Shown: in pieces, positions 17,762 through 26,367 of the stretch
Layout of the letters: the number at the start of each line of letters is the position of its first letter
How positions within the stretch are numbered: position 1 is the first letter of the stretch
Assembly: GCF_000282655.1 (NCBI RefSeq)
Contig: NZ_AKIV01000099.1
Span: 1-44,419 of the forward strand
DNA from: Polaromonas sp. CF318
GTDB lineage: Bacteria > Pseudomonadota > Gammaproteobacteria > Burkholderiales > Burkholderiaceae_C
Length of the DNA stretch: 44,419 nucleotides
Direction: 5' to 3'
Translations under genes and position numbers: made by a program
Notes under the pieces: model-generated
What the model was told of the DNA's origin: nothing
Databases searched by the model: none
What the model saw: only the letters and a program-made list of their open reading frames with translations

Positions 17762-18054
17762 TGGGTTCGCCAGGCGGCGATATGGTCGCCCAGGCTGCGC
17801 AGCGAGTGGAAGATGGCGTGGTTGTCTTCGTGGTCGGCCCTGAGCTGAAGGCCATAGTGTTTGGAAACCACCAGCGCGATCTCCAGGATGTCGATGGAGT
17901 CCAGCCCCAGGCCGTCGCCATACAGGGGCTCGTCGGGCTGGATCTCATCGGCGCTGACTTCCAGGTTCAAGGCGCTCACCACCAGTTCCGCGACTTCGCG
18001 CAGCAGGGCTGCGTCGGCCGACGCTGTAGAGGCTTTGACAATGGATTCAGGCAT
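17758..18054 (-). CDS. acyl carrier protein (ApeE/F-like)
   Basis: A 98-residue acyl carrier protein and the first gene of the operon. The phosphopantetheine site is GLGLDSIDILEIA (48-60) with Ser53 as the attachment point. Short acidic helices flank it. The ATG at 18054 is chosen because the frame upstream (to 18105) is basic and not ACP-like. Typical APE clusters carry two ACPs; only this one is visible. The 130 bases upstream hold a TAAAAT hexamer (18129-18134, minus strand) as a possible -10 without a good -35, and a direct repeat TTCGCGGCCT at 18161-18180. Confidence 0.9.
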   Translation of the reverse strand: MPESIVKASTASADAALLREVAELVVSALNLEVSADEIQPDEPLYGDGLGLDSIDILEIALVVSKHYGLQLRADHEDNHAIFHSLRSLGDHIAAWRTQ

Positions 18055-18184
18055 GGTGCTCGCTAGGGTACGGGGAAGGGTTCGGAGGACAGGGTTGCCG
18101 CGCACGCGCCGCCCTGCTTGAAGCGGAAATTTTAGCCGAGGCGACAGGGGCGAAGCCCTCTTCGCGGCCTTTCGCGGCCTTTGC

Positions 18185-20485
18185 CTACAGCACCTGGCGC
18201 TGGATGGGCGCCTGCGCCGCGGCCGCGGAGCCCGTGCCCCAGGCCAGTACGCGGGCCTGGGTCAGGCGCAGTTCCCGCGCCATGGCGCAGGCCAGGTCCA
18301 GCCGGCGCAGCAGCCAGGGCGTGAGGTCCAGGATCATCAAGGGATCGGGCCGGGGCTGGAAGGGCTGGCCGGTGACGGCCGGGCCGGCTTCTGTCGCGGC
18401 GGCCCCGGCGCCCGAGAGTTCGGCCTCTATGCAGCCGGCGGCCCGCGCCAGCGCGGGCCTGACCACCGCGAGGTTGAGCTGGGCGCGGTGCAGCAGCAGC
18501 AGCGATTTGACGGCCGTGAGCTGGGCCAGCAGCTGGTAGCTGCGCGCCTGCAGGGCCTCGAGCGGCTCCAGCGCCGGGCGCACCTTGTGGGGCTCGGCCA
18601 GGCTGCGCTGGGTGGCCAGGGTGAGGTCGGACAGGCTGTTGTAGGCTTCGCGACGCGCCAGCCGCCAGGGCAGGTCGGACGCCCGGGCCTCGTCGAGCAG
18701 CGCGAGCGCCAGCTGCGCGTGCCTGGCCTGGGCGCTGGTGCTGCGCAGCACCAGCGCCGGCAGCTGTTTGCGCTCCCAGGCCGGCAGCACGTAGCTGAAC
18801 AGCCAGGCGATCAGCGCGCCCAGCAGCGTGTCGGCCAGGCGCTCGGCCATGGCGAAACCGGGCTCCACACCGGCCAGCAGCAAATGCGCCTGCAGCAGGC
18901 CGGCGACGGTGGCCGCGATGGAGGTGTACAGGTAGCGCCGCAGCGCGAAAGCATGGGCCAGGCCCATGCTGAGCGCGATCACGCCGAACAGGGTGCGGGC
19001 GCCCGGGTGCGGCGCCAGCACGGCCATGACCAGCGCGCAGCCCAGCAGCGTGCCGGCCACCCGCTCATTGCGGCGCTGCACGGTTTGCGCCAGGTTGCCG
19101 CGCATCACCACCACGATGGTCAGCAGGATCCAGTATTCATGCGCCACCCAGGGCAGGCGCAGCGCCACCGCATAGCCGGCCGCCACGGCCAGCGTGCAGC
19201 GCAGGGCGTAGCGCAGGATGGGGGCGCTCCAGCCCAGCTGGCCCAGCAAGGGCTTCCAGGACCAGTGCACCGTGCTGACGAACAGCTGCCACTGGGTGCG
19301 CACGGCCGACAGCCCGGGCGGGATGTCGCCGCGCGCCAGCGCCGCCATCTTCACGGCCTCGTCGTTGATGTGGCCTATGCGGTCGGCCATGTTGTGCAGC
19401 AGCGCCAGCGGGTCCGAGGTGTCGACAAGCAGCGGGTCGGGCGCCAGCGGGTCGGCGCGTTTCGTGCGCGGCGGCAGCGCGCCGGCGAGTTCCGGCCGCA
19501 GGTCGGCGATGGCGGCGACCGCCGCGCCGCGCCGACTCAGCAGCAAGTCCATGCCCAGGGTTTCCAGCCGCGCGGCGGTGCTGTCCAGCGCCAGCTGCAG
19601 GGCGGGCAGCACGGCCACGGTGGCGCTGTGCTCCAGCAAAAAATCCAGGTCCAGGTCGCAGGCGAGCTGGTGGTCGCGCGCCTCCAGCAGGCTCAGCAGC
19701 ATGGCCGCCAGGCGCTGGCGTTCCGGTGTGGTGGGCGACTCCAGCACCACGTCGCGCGTGTTCTGCAGGTGGTCGGCCAGCGCGGCCTGCTGCTGCAGCA
19801 TGCGCGCCAGCAGCGCGTTGTGGTCGGGCCGCGGGCCGAAGCGCTGGGACTGGGTGCGCAAAATCTGCGCGAAGCTGTGCAGGCATTCGGCCAGCAACTG
19901 CGCGCGAAAGCGCCGGTTGAGCAAATGGGTGGTGAACACGGCCCACAGCAGGTAAAGCCCGGCGCCGGCGACAAACCAGGCGCCGTGCAGCGCGATCTGC
20001 TGCAGCGAGGCGGCGGGCGGTGCAGCCATGGAAAACAGCGTGGAAAACAGCAGCGAAAAACAGATGGGCCCGCCGCGCTTGCCCCAGGCCATCATCATTA
20101 CGGCCAGGAAAGTGGAGGCCGCGACCACGATGCCCAGGAGCAGATCGTCGTGGCGCACCAGCTGCACCAGCGTGAAGAGCGGCGCGCCCAGCAGCGGCGC
20201 GGGCAGCATCTGCATGATCTTGCGCCGGCGCGGCGCAGGCACGTCGGGCAGGCTGGTGATCATCACGCCGACGGCGGCGGTGGAGGCGGCCGCCAGGCCG
20301 GCAGCCTCGAAAATCGCGAGCATGATGAGCACCAGGCCCAGCGACACCGTCAGGCCGTTGGCGACGTACTGGCTCAGCAGCACGTGCAGGCTTTTGTGCA
20401 GCCAGCCCCGCGCCCGGCGCTGCAATCGGGTCGCCAGCGCGGCGGGGGGAGCGGGGTCGGGCCGGTTCATGGTGTGCTGGCTCAC
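18185..20485 (-). CDS. FUSC/YccS-family membrane protein
   Basis: A 766-residue protein of the YccS/YhfK (FUSC, fusaric-acid-resistance-like) family. It has an N-terminal block of about six membrane helices, a long cytoplasmic region with leucine-rich helices (about residues 190-390), a second block of helices (about 410-560, with the FUSC segment HEYWILLTIVVVMRGNLAQT) and a C-terminal helical domain. Members are linked to efflux of aromatic acids. The GTG start at 20485 has a good Shine-Dalgarno (AAAGG, 6 bases upstream); an ATG at 20470 is the alternative. It is directly upstream of, and co-oriented with, the polyene operon. Confidence 0.88.
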   Translation of the reverse strand: MSQHTMNRPDPAPPAALATRLQRRARGWLHKSLHVLLSQYVANGLTVSLGLVLIMLAIFEAAGLAAASTAAVGVMITSLPDVPAPRRRKIMQMLPAPLLGAPLFTLVQLVRHDDLLLGIVVAASTFLAVMMMAWGKRGGPICFSLLFSTLFSMAAPPAASLQQIALHGAWFVAGAGLYLLWAVFTTHLLNRRFRAQLLAECLHSFAQILRTQSQRFGPRPDHNALLARMLQQQAALADHLQNTRDVVLESPTTPERQRLAAMLLSLLEARDHQLACDLDLDFLLEHSATVAVLPALQLALDSTAARLETLGMDLLLSRRGAAVAAIADLRPELAGALPPRTKRADPLAPDPLLVDTSDPLALLHNMADRIGHINDEAVKMAALARGDIPPGLSAVRTQWQLFVSTVHWSWKPLLGQLGWSAPILRYALRCTLAVAAGYAVALRLPWVAHEYWILLTIVVVMRGNLAQTVQRRNERVAGTLLGCALVMAVLAPHPGARTLFGVIALSMGLAHAFALRRYLYTSIAATVAGLLQAHLLLAGVEPGFAMAERLADTLLGALIAWLFSYVLPAWERKQLPALVLRSTSAQARHAQLALALLDEARASDLPWRLARREAYNSLSDLTLATQRSLAEPHKVRPALEPLEALQARSYQLLAQLTAVKSLLLLHRAQLNLAVVRPALARAAGCIEAELSGAGAAATEAGPAVTGQPFQPRPDPLMILDLTPWLLRRLDLACAMARELRLTQARVLAWGTGSAAAAQAPIQRQVL

Positions 20486-20515
20486 ACTTTACCTTTCCCC
20501 CAAGCCGCCGCCATG

Positions 20516-20539
20516 AAAAAAGCCCGCGAGGCGGGCTTT
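20516..20539 (-). terminator. rho-independent terminator after suhB
   Basis: Read on the minus strand, AAAGCCCGC-CTC-GCGGGCTTT is a perfect 9-bp stem with a 3-base loop, followed by a run of T. It begins two bases after the suhB stop codon and should separate suhB from the FUSC gene downstream. Confidence 0.9.
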
Positions 20540-20541
20540 GT

Positions 20542-21531
20542 TTAGAACGGGGCGTCAGGCGCTTTGGGGGCCGCGCTTTCGCCGGCCTTGATGCGCTTGG
20601 CTTTGAGCGTGGGTTTTTCGGCCGGGGCGGCAGGGGCCGCGTTGTCTTCGGCGCCTTCTTCAGGCTCTTGCGCCGCGGGCGTGTCCTGCAGAGCCTGGCG
20701 CACCACGGCTTTGTCGCCGGCGCCGGCGAATTTGCTGTATTTGCCCAGAGTAGCCACCAGCTGGCCGTAAACGCGCGGGTTGCCGGCCACACATTCACCG
20801 TGGTCCATGAAGTCGGCCTCGCCGGTGAAGTTGCCGATCAGGCCGCCGGCCTCGGTCACCAGCAGCGAGCCGGCCGCCACGTCCCAGGGTTTGAGGTTGG
20901 CTTCAAAAAAGCCGTCGCTGAAACCGGCGGCCACATAGGCCAGGTCCAGCGCCGCGGCGCCGGGGCGGCGCACGCCGGCGGTCTGGCTCATGACCTCGCC
21001 CAGCATGTTGAGGTAGGCCTTGAGCTTGTCGCCGGGGCGGTAGGGGAAACCGGTGGAGATCAGGCACTCCTGCAGCCGGGTGCGCTTGGCCACGCGGATG
21101 CGGCGGTCGTTCATGTAGGCGCCGCGGCCTTTGGTGGCGCAGAAGATGTCGTTGCGGGTGGGGTCGTAGACCACGGCCTGCTCGACCTTGCCCTTGACGG
21201 CCAGCGCGATGCTGACGCAATAGACCGGGAAGCCGTGGATGAAGTTGGTGGTGCCGTCCAGCGGATCGATGATCCAGACGTAGTCGGAGTCCTTGGCGCC
21301 ATGCTCGCTGCCCGACTCTTCGGCCAGGATACCGTGGCCGGGGTAGGCGCTCAGCAGGGTTTCGATGATGGCCGCCTCGGCGGCCTGGTCGACCTCGGTG
21401 ACGAAGTCGTTGGTCTGCTTGACCGAGACGCGGACTGCTTCGACGTCAAGCGCCGCGCGGTTGATGATGGCGCCGGCAGCGCGCGCAGCCTTGATGGCCA
21501 CGTTGAGCATGGGATGGAGATTGCTGGACAT
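20542..21531 (-). CDS. suhB: inositol-1-monophosphatase family protein SuhB
   Basis: A 329-residue Mg-dependent phosphatase fold. Metal ligands are Glu71 (ILAEESG) and Asp89 with [12 protein letters not shown] (87-97). The second motif [16 protein letters not shown] (215-230) holds Asp217. In Enterobacteria SuhB also acts with NusA in rRNA antitermination. The family is normally about 265-270 residues; residues 268-329 form an Ala/Pro/Glu/Lys-rich tail of low complexity. The ATG at 21531 fits homologues; upstream in-frame ATGs would run into the trmJ promoter region. It is divergent from trmJ with 110 bases between. Confidence 0.93.
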   Translation of the reverse strand: MSSNLHPMLNVAIKAARAAGAIINRAALDVEAVRVSVKQTNDFVTEVDQAAEAAIIETLLSAYPGHGILAEESGSEHGAKDSDYVWIIDPLDGTTNFIHGFPVYCVSIALAVKGKVEQAVVYDPTRNDIFCATKGRGAYMNDRRIRVAKRTRLQECLISTGFPYRPGDKLKAYLNMLGEVMSQTAGVRRPGAAALDLAYVAAGFSDGFFEANLKPWDVAAGSLLVTEAGGLIGNFTGEADFMDHGECVAGNPRVYGQLVATLGKYSKFAGAGDKAVVRQALQDTPAAQEPEEGAEDNAAPAAPAEKPTLKAKRIKAGESAAPKAPDAPF

Positions 21532-21641
21532 AACTTGTAGGGAAGAACGGGATAAACCGGCGCCGGCGATGCGGGCGGCGGGCAATGGGGCGTATTTTCC
21601 CATAAATGGGACTTTGGCCCGGTTCTAGGACAATCCAGCCC

Positions 21642-22433
21642 ATGCGTACCCGATTTGTCCTGATCAACACCAGCCATGCCGGCAATGTCGGCGCCACCGC
21701 CCGCGCCATGAAAACCATGGGTTTTGACGACCTGGTGCTGGTCGCGCCGCGCTGGGCCAATGTGCTGAACCGCGAGGAAACCATACAGCGGGCCAGTGGC
21801 GCGCTCGACGTGCTCAGGAATGCACGCATCGTCACCACGCTGGACGAGGCCCTGGACGGCATGGCCCACCTGTGCGCCACCGCCATGACACCGCGCGACT
21901 TCGGCCCGCCCACGCGTGCGCCGCGCGAGCATTTCGCGGCCCTGCTGGGCGGTGGCCCGCCCCCGGGTCCGGCTTCTGCGAGGCCTGAGTCGGTGGCTTT
22001 TTTATTCGGTTCCGAGCGCTTTGGCATGCAGAACGAGGATGTCTACCGCTGCCATGTGGCGCTCAGCATCCCGACCGACCCGAAATTCGGCTCGCTGAAC
22101 CTGGGCGCGGCCGTGCAGCTGATTGCCTACGACTGGCGCCAGGCACTGGGCGGCTTCAGCGTGCAGCCGGCGACGGCTGAACCGGCGCAGGCCGACGCGG
22201 CGGCGGTGGCCGGCATGCTCAAACACTGGGAAGAGGCGCTGGTGGGCATAGGCTTTCTGGACCCGGCCTCGCCTAAAAAGCTGATGCCCCGGCTCAACCA
22301 GCTGTTCAACCGCGCCCGGCTGAGCCCCGAGGAAATCCACATCCTGCGCGGCGTGGCCAAGGCCATGCTGCACACAGCCGCCCAAATGCCGCCTAAAGAC
22401 AGCACGCCAGCACGGTCTGCGGACGGCCACTAA
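21642..22433 (+). CDS. trmJ: tRNA (cytidine/uridine-2'-O-)-methyltransferase TrmJ
   Basis: A 263-residue SPOUT methyltransferase that 2'-O-methylates position 32 of certain tRNAs. The N-terminal motif 1 is NTSHAGNVGATARAMKTMGF (9-28). The knot-forming SAM-binding motifs are FGSERFGMQNED (122-133) and SLNLGAAVQL (151-160). The C-terminal helical extension (MLKHWEEALVGIGFLDPASP, RLNQLFNRA) distinguishes TrmJ from short SPOUT proteins. The ATG at 21642 lies directly before the conserved strand; an earlier in-frame ATG at 21606 adds only non-conserved residues. It is followed by cysE 9 bases downstream. Confidence 0.93.
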   Translation: MRTRFVLINTSHAGNVGATARAMKTMGFDDLVLVAPRWANVLNREETIQRASGALDVLRNARIVTTLDEALDGMAHLCATAMTPRDFGPPTRAPREHFAALLGGGPPPGPASARPESVAFLFGSERFGMQNEDVYRCHVALSIPTDPKFGSLNLGAAVQLIAYDWRQALGGFSVQPATAEPAQADAAAVAGMLKHWEEALVGIGFLDPASPKKLMPRLNQLFNRARLSPEEIHILRGVAKAMLHTAAQMPPKDSTPARSADGH

Positions 22434-22442
22434 ACTCCCACC

Positions 22443-23216
22443 ATGTTTTCCCGACTCCGCTCCGACATCCAGTGCATCCTCGACCGCGACCCCGCCGCCC
22501 GCACGGCCTGGGAAGCGCTGACCTGCTACCCGGGGCTGCATGCCCTGGTGCTGCACCGCCGCGCGCACTGGTGCTGGAACCACGGCTTCAAGTGGCTGGG
22601 CCGCTTTATTTCGCATGTTTCGCGCTGGATGACGGGCATTGAAATCCACCCCGGCGCCAAAATCGGCGAGCGGGTGTTTTTTGACCACGCCATGGGCGTT
22701 GTCGTCGGCGAAACCGCCGAGATCGGCGACGGCTGCACGATTTACCAGGGCGTCACGCTGGGCGGCACCTCGCTCTACAAGGGCGCCAAGCGGCATCCGA
22801 CCCTGGGCAAGGACGTGGTGGTGAGCGCCGGCGCCAAGGTGCTGGGCGGTTTTGTGGTCGGCGACGGCGCCAAGATAGGCAGCAACGCGGTGGTGATCAA
22901 GCCCGTGCCCGCCGGGGCCACGGCCGTGGGCATCCCGGCGCGCATCATTCCGTCCAAGACCGGTGAAAGCGCCGACGTCACGACGACCCCGTTTTCGGCC
23001 TACGGCATCACGCTGGAAGACGACCCGCTGTCCCAGGCCATGCACGGCCTGATCGACAACGCGGCCGGCCAGGAGCACCAGATCGCCCTGCTGTGGCAGG
23101 CGATTGAAAAGCTCTCCGGCCCGCAAACCGCCATGAGCAAGGACTGCGTGCCCAAGGATGCGGCGCTCACCGAAACCTTTGAGGCCGACAAGCTCAACCA
23201 GCTGGTCGGCAAGTAA
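22443..23216 (+). CDS. cysE: serine O-acetyltransferase
   Basis: A 257-residue left-handed beta-helix acetyltransferase catalysing the first step of cysteine synthesis (L-serine + acetyl-CoA to O-acetylserine). The hexapeptide repeat region starts at [10 protein letters not shown] (66-75). The catalytic pair Asp81/His82 is in [12 protein letters not shown], and His118 lies in [11 protein letters not shown]. It is the short EpsC/NifP-type CysE lacking the long N-terminal helical domain of E. coli CysE, with a non-conserved tail after residue 170. It is probably co-transcribed with trmJ and ends at a strong terminator. Confidence 0.94.
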   Translation: MFSRLRSDIQCILDRDPAARTAWEALTCYPGLHALVLHRRAHWCWNHGFKWLGRFISHVSRWMTGIEIHPGAKIGERVFFDHAMGVVVGETAEIGDGCTIYQGVTLGGTSLYKGAKRHPTLGKDVVVSAGAKVLGGFVVGDGAKIGSNAVVIKPVPAGATAVGIPARIIPSKTGESADVTTTPFSAYGITLEDDPLSQAMHGLIDNAAGQEHQIALLWQAIEKLSGPQTAMSKDCVPKDAALTETFEADKLNQLVGK

Positions 23217-23234
23217 ACAGGAAGCAGGGCGGCC

Positions 23235-23267
23235 AAAAAAAAGGAAGGGCAAGCCTTCCTTTTTTTT
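23235..23267. terminator. bidirectional rho-independent terminator after cysE
   Basis: An A-run is followed by GGAAGG-GCAAG-CCTTCC and an 8-base T-run, so the stem extends into A-T pairs. It can terminate cysE on the plus strand and the DUF4870 gene arriving from the minus strand. It starts 18 bases after the cysE stop. Confidence 0.92.
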
Positions 23268-23294
23268 GCTTTTCCGACTGGGGGCGGTCAACGC

Positions 23295-23322
23295 ATCAGT
23301 TGATCAGTTGATCAGTTGATCA
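23295..23322. repeat. 8-bp tandem repeat (ATCAGTTG, about 3.5 units)
   Basis: Three and a half copies of ATCAGTTG in a row lie across the stop codon of the DUF4870 gene. On the minus strand each unit reads TGATCAAC, and the first TGA supplies the stop, so later units repeat the stop. This looks like slipped-strand expansion. Confidence 0.85.
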
Positions 23323-23650
23323 GGCGCAGCGCGAAGGGCACGCGAAAGGTTTTGCCGTTGGAGGCGCCTATCGCGCCCATGACGCAGAACACCAGGTGGC
23401 AAATGCCCAGCGCCACGAACACCAGGAAGCCGATCAGCACAAAGGTGAGGATCATCGCCGCGACATAGCCGATGGCCGCCGTGATGGACCAGTTCAGCGC
23501 TTCTTTGGCCTGGTCCAGAATATAGGCGTCGTCCTTTTTCACCAGGTAAACGATCAGGCCGGGGATAAAGCCCAGGAACAGGGTTCCTATCCAGATCAGC
23601 ACGGCGGTGTTTTTCGAGTCCTTGCCCGGCGTTTCAATCAGCTCGTCCAT
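23312..23650 (-). CDS. DUF4870 small membrane protein
   Basis: A 112-residue protein with an acidic N-terminus and three hydrophobic segments: about 17-36 (AVLIWIGTLFLGFIPGLIVYL), 54-75 and 77-94. KDDAYILDQAKEALNW between the first two is the typical DUF4870 motif. Its role is unknown; family members are small Tic20-like inner-membrane proteins. It has its own Shine-Dalgarno (GGAG about 5 bases before the ATG, read on the minus strand as gaggagctgag). The stop lies inside an 8-bp tandem repeat. Confidence 0.85.
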   Translation of the reverse strand: MDELIETPGKDSKNTAVLIWIGTLFLGFIPGLIVYLVKKDDAYILDQAKEALNWSITAAIGYVAAMILTFVLIGFLVFVALGICHLVFCVMGAIGASNGKTFRVPFALRLIN

Positions 23651-23724
23651 CTCAGCTCCTCGAGTTGTAAAGCCCGAATACTACGTGAGAAAACCGGTGG
23701 GCCGAAAACCCGCGGCAGCAAGGT

Positions 23725-24318
23725 TCAGCGCGGCGGGCGCTGGGCGCTTTTGGGCCTGAAGGCCTGGCACACGGTGTCGTCGGTTTCCAGGTAAGGGCCG
23801 CCTATCAGGTCTATGCAATAGGGCACGGCGGCAAAAATGCCCGCCACGGCCTGCGAACCGTCGGGGTTTTTCAGCCCCTCCAGCGTTTCGGCGATCGATT
23901 TGGGCTGGCCGGGAAGGTTCAGGATCAGGCTTTTATCGCGAATGACCGCGCACTGGCGCGACAGGATGGCCGTGGGCACAAATTTCAGGCTGATCTGCCG
24001 CATCTGTTCGCCGAAACCGGGCATTTCCTTGTGGGCCACGGCCAGCGTGGCCTCGGGCGTCACGTCGCGCGGCGCGGGACCGGTGCCGCCCGTGGTCAGC
24101 ACCAGCGAGCAACCGGCGTCGACCAGCGCGATCAGCGCGGCACTGATGCCGGCCTGTTCGTCGGGAATCAGGCGTTCTTCAAACGTGATGGGGTTGCGCA
24201 GCGCACGCGTCAGCCACTCTTTGAGCGCCGGCAGGCCCTTGTCGACGTAGACGCCGGCCGAGGCCCGGTCGCTGACCGAGACGATGCCGATCCTGACCGC
24301 ATCGAAGACCTGGCTCAT
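23725..24318 (-). CDS. mog: molybdopterin adenylyltransferase Mog
   Basis: A 197-residue MogA/MoaB-type protein that adenylates molybdopterin before molybdenum insertion. RIGIVSVSDRAS is at residues 9-20. The MPT-binding motif TTGGTGPAPRDVTPEA (75-90) contains the conserved Asp85. LNLPGQPKSIAETLEGL forms the C-terminal substrate loop. The length matches E. coli MogA. The ATG overlaps the stop of darP as ATGA. It supplies cofactor for the molybdenum-dependent nitrate reductase encoded 11 kb away. Confidence 0.93.
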   Translation of the reverse strand: MSQVFDAVRIGIVSVSDRASAGVYVDKGLPALKEWLTRALRNPITFEERLIPDEQAGISAALIALVDAGCSLVLTTGGTGPAPRDVTPEATLAVAHKEMPGFGEQMRQISLKFVPTAILSRQCAVIRDKSLILNLPGQPKSIAETLEGLKNPDGSQAVAGIFAAVPYCIDLIGGPYLETDDTVCQAFRPKSAQRPPR

Positions 24319-24923
24319 GCCTGGGGCTCCTCGGGCTCTCCCGGCCCTTGGGCCATGGCGTGGCGCACCAGCTGGAAGATTTCGCGGTAGGACTTGCCGT
24401 GCCGCGGTGCTTCGCCGGGTTTTTCGGGCTTGGCGTCCTTGCGGGCCTGGCGCACCAGCGCGCGCAGCTGTTGTGAATCGGTGCCGGGGTATTCGCGCAG
24501 CCAGTCGCCCAGCGCGGCGTCGTCGGCGATCAGCTTGTCGCGCCACTGCTCGGCCAGGTGCAGCGCCAGCGTCAGGTCGGCCGAGCCGTTGAGCTGCTCG
24601 TTGATCGCCTCGCGAATGGGCTCAGGGTCCAGCGGGCGCATCAGCTTGCCGATGAACTGCATCTGGCGGCGCTTGCCCTCGAAATTGGTGATCTTTTTGG
24701 CGTCGGCGATCGCGTCGCGCAGCTTGTCGGGCAAGTCCAGGCGCGCCATCAGGTCGGCGCGCAGGGTCAGCAGCGCTTCACCGAGCGCCTGTTTTTCGTC
24801 GGCCTCGGCCTTGAGTTGGGTTTTGCTGGGCGGGCCGGCTTCCTCGAGTGCGATTTCCTCGGGTTTGACGAAGCGGCCGTTGGACCAGTAGCCCTTGATG
24901 GCCTTGGGAGTCTTGTTGTTCAT
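24315..24923 (-). CDS. darP: ribosome biogenesis factor DarP (YjgA, DUF615)
   Basis: A 202-residue, highly helical, charged DUF615 protein. GYWSNGRFVKPEE is near the N-terminus. The core has SKTQLKAEADEKQALGEALL, ITNFEGKRRQMQFIGKLMR and GDWLREYPGTDSQQLRALVR, all hallmarks of YjgA. YjgA/DarP binds late 50S ribosomal precursors. The ATG at 24923 is chosen over a start at 24986 that would extend over the divergent pmbA start. It is divergent from pmbA with 25 bases between start codons and translationally coupled to mog. Confidence 0.92.
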   Translation of the reverse strand: MNNKTPKAIKGYWSNGRFVKPEEIALEEAGPPSKTQLKAEADEKQALGEALLTLRADLMARLDLPDKLRDAIADAKKITNFEGKRRQMQFIGKLMRPLDPEPIREAINEQLNGSADLTLALHLAEQWRDKLIADDAALGDWLREYPGTDSQQLRALVRQARKDAKPEKPGEAPRHGKSYREIFQLVRHAMAQGPGEPEEPQA

Positions 24924-24948
24924 GGCAGTCAGTATCATAGCTACCCAT

Positions 24949-26364
24949 ATGACCCAAAAAGCTTCCTCTCGCGCCAGCGGCGCCAAACGCGGCGCATCAC
25001 AGCCCTCCCATCCGCCTGAAAGCGGCTTCAGCTACCACCGCGATTTTTTCGAGGACCTCGTTGACACCGCCCTGGGGCACGCCAAAAAACTGGGTGCCAC
25101 GGATGCCGCGGCCGAGGCGTCCGAAGGCTGTGGCCTGTCGGTCAGCGTGCGCAAGGGCGAACTGGAAAACGTCGAGCGCAACCGCGACAAGTCCCTGGGC
25201 ATCACCGTCTATATCGGCAAAAAACGCGGCAATGCCGCGACCAGCGATTTCTCCAAGGCAGCCATAGAACAGACCGTGAAAGCGGCCTACGACATCGCGC
25301 GCTTCACGGCCGAAGACGAAACCTCGGGCCTGCCCGACGAGCGCGACATCGCGCGCGTGCACCCGGAGCTGGACCTGTTCCATCCCTGGTCCATAGACTC
25401 CGAACAGGCCGCGCAGCTGGCCCTGCAGTGCGAGGCCGCCGCGCTGGGCACCAGCCGACTGATCACCAACAGCGAAGGCGCGGGCGTGTCGGCCCAGCAA
25501 AGCCATTTTTTCAGCGCCCACACCAAGGGCTTTCGCGGCGGTTATGCCAGCTCGCGCCACAGCATTTCAGTGGCGCCTATCGCCGGCAAGGGCGACCAGA
25601 TGCAGCGCGATGCCTGGTACAGCTCCATGCGCGACGCGGCTGAGCTGGCGCGCCCCGAGGCCGTGGGCCGCTACGCCGCCGAGCGCGCGCTGGCGCGCCT
25701 GAAAAGCCGCAAGATCCCGACCACGCAGTGCCCGGTGCTGTTCGAGTCTCCGCTGGCCGCGGGCCTGCTGGGCGGCTTTGTGCAGGCCGTGAGCGGCGGC
25801 GCGCTGTACCGCAAAAGCACCTTCCTGGCCGACAGCCTGGGCAAGCCGGCTTTTCCCAAACACATCGATGTCGCCGAAGACCCGCACCTGCGCAAAGGCA
25901 AGGGCAGCGCTCCTTTTGACGAAGAGGGCGTGAAAACCCAGGCGCGCAAGGTGGTGGCCGGCGGCCGTGTCGAGGGTTATTTCCTGAGCACCTATTCGGC
26001 CCGCAAGCTGGGCATGCGCACCACCGGCAACGCCGGCGGCTCGCACAACCTGATACTGACCAGCCGTCACACGCGTCCGGGCGACGACCTGGACGCGATG
26101 CTGCGCAAGCTGGGGCGCGGCCTCTTCGTGACCGAGCTGATGGGCCAGGGCGTGAACTACGTGACCGGCGACTATTCGCGCGGCGCCTCGGGCTTCTGGG
26201 TGGAAAACGGCCGCATCGCCTTTCCAGTCGAGGAAATCACCATTGCCGGCAACCTCAAGGACATGCTCATGGGCATCGAGGCCGTGGGTGCGGACGCCTA
26301 CAACTATGGCGCCAAAACCGTGGGCTCTATCCTCATCAACCGGATGAAGGTCGCCGGGTCTTGA
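24949..26364 (+). CDS. pmbA: metalloprotease-like protein PmbA (TldE)
   Basis: A 471-residue member of the TldD/PmbA family; in E. coli it acts with TldD to degrade unfolded peptides, mature microcin B17 and process CcdA. Features are a Ser/Ala-rich N-terminal extension of about 25 residues, GCGLSVSVRKGELENVERNRDKS, GLLGGFVQAVSGGALYRKSTFL and the C-terminal GVNYVTGDYSRGASGFWVENG and IAGNLKDMLMGIEAVG motifs. PmbA lacks the HExxxH zinc site of TldD, as here. The ATG at 24949 has no evident Shine-Dalgarno; an upstream in-frame ATG at 24895 would overlap the darP start. Confidence 0.93.
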   Translation: MTQKASSRASGAKRGASQPSHPPESGFSYHRDFFEDLVDTALGHAKKLGATDAAAEASEGCGLSVSVRKGELENVERNRDKSLGITVYIGKKRGNAATSDFSKAAIEQTVKAAYDIARFTAEDETSGLPDERDIARVHPELDLFHPWSIDSEQAAQLALQCEAAALGTSRLITNSEGAGVSAQQSHFFSAHTKGFRGGYASSRHSISVAPIAGKGDQMQRDAWYSSMRDAAELARPEAVGRYAAERALARLKSRKIPTTQCPVLFESPLAAGLLGGFVQAVSGGALYRKSTFLADSLGKPAFPKHIDVAEDPHLRKGKGSAPFDEEGVKTQARKVVAGGRVEGYFLSTYSARKLGMRTTGNAGGSHNLILTSRHTRPGDDLDAMLRKLGRGLFVTELMGQGVNYVTGDYSRGASGFWVENGRIAFPVEEITIAGNLKDMLMGIEAVGADAYNYGAKTVGSILINRMKVAGS

Positions 26365-26367
26365 AGG

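Noticed and set aside
15726..17948. Upstream extension of the AMP-ligase frame to 17948
   Set aside because: It would overlap the membrane-protein gene and part of the ACP gene; the extra part is a low-complexity shadow and the ATG at 17096 starts the conserved protein.
6622..18054. Housekeeping fatty-acid synthesis (fab) cluster
   Set aside because: There is no fabD, fabH, plsX or rpmF, and the exporter, LolA-like carrier, ligase and Cys-less KS partner point to a specialised polyene-type pathway.
23295..23322. CRISPR-like short repeats
   Set aside because: The units are 8 bases long with no spacers; this is a simple tandem repeat.
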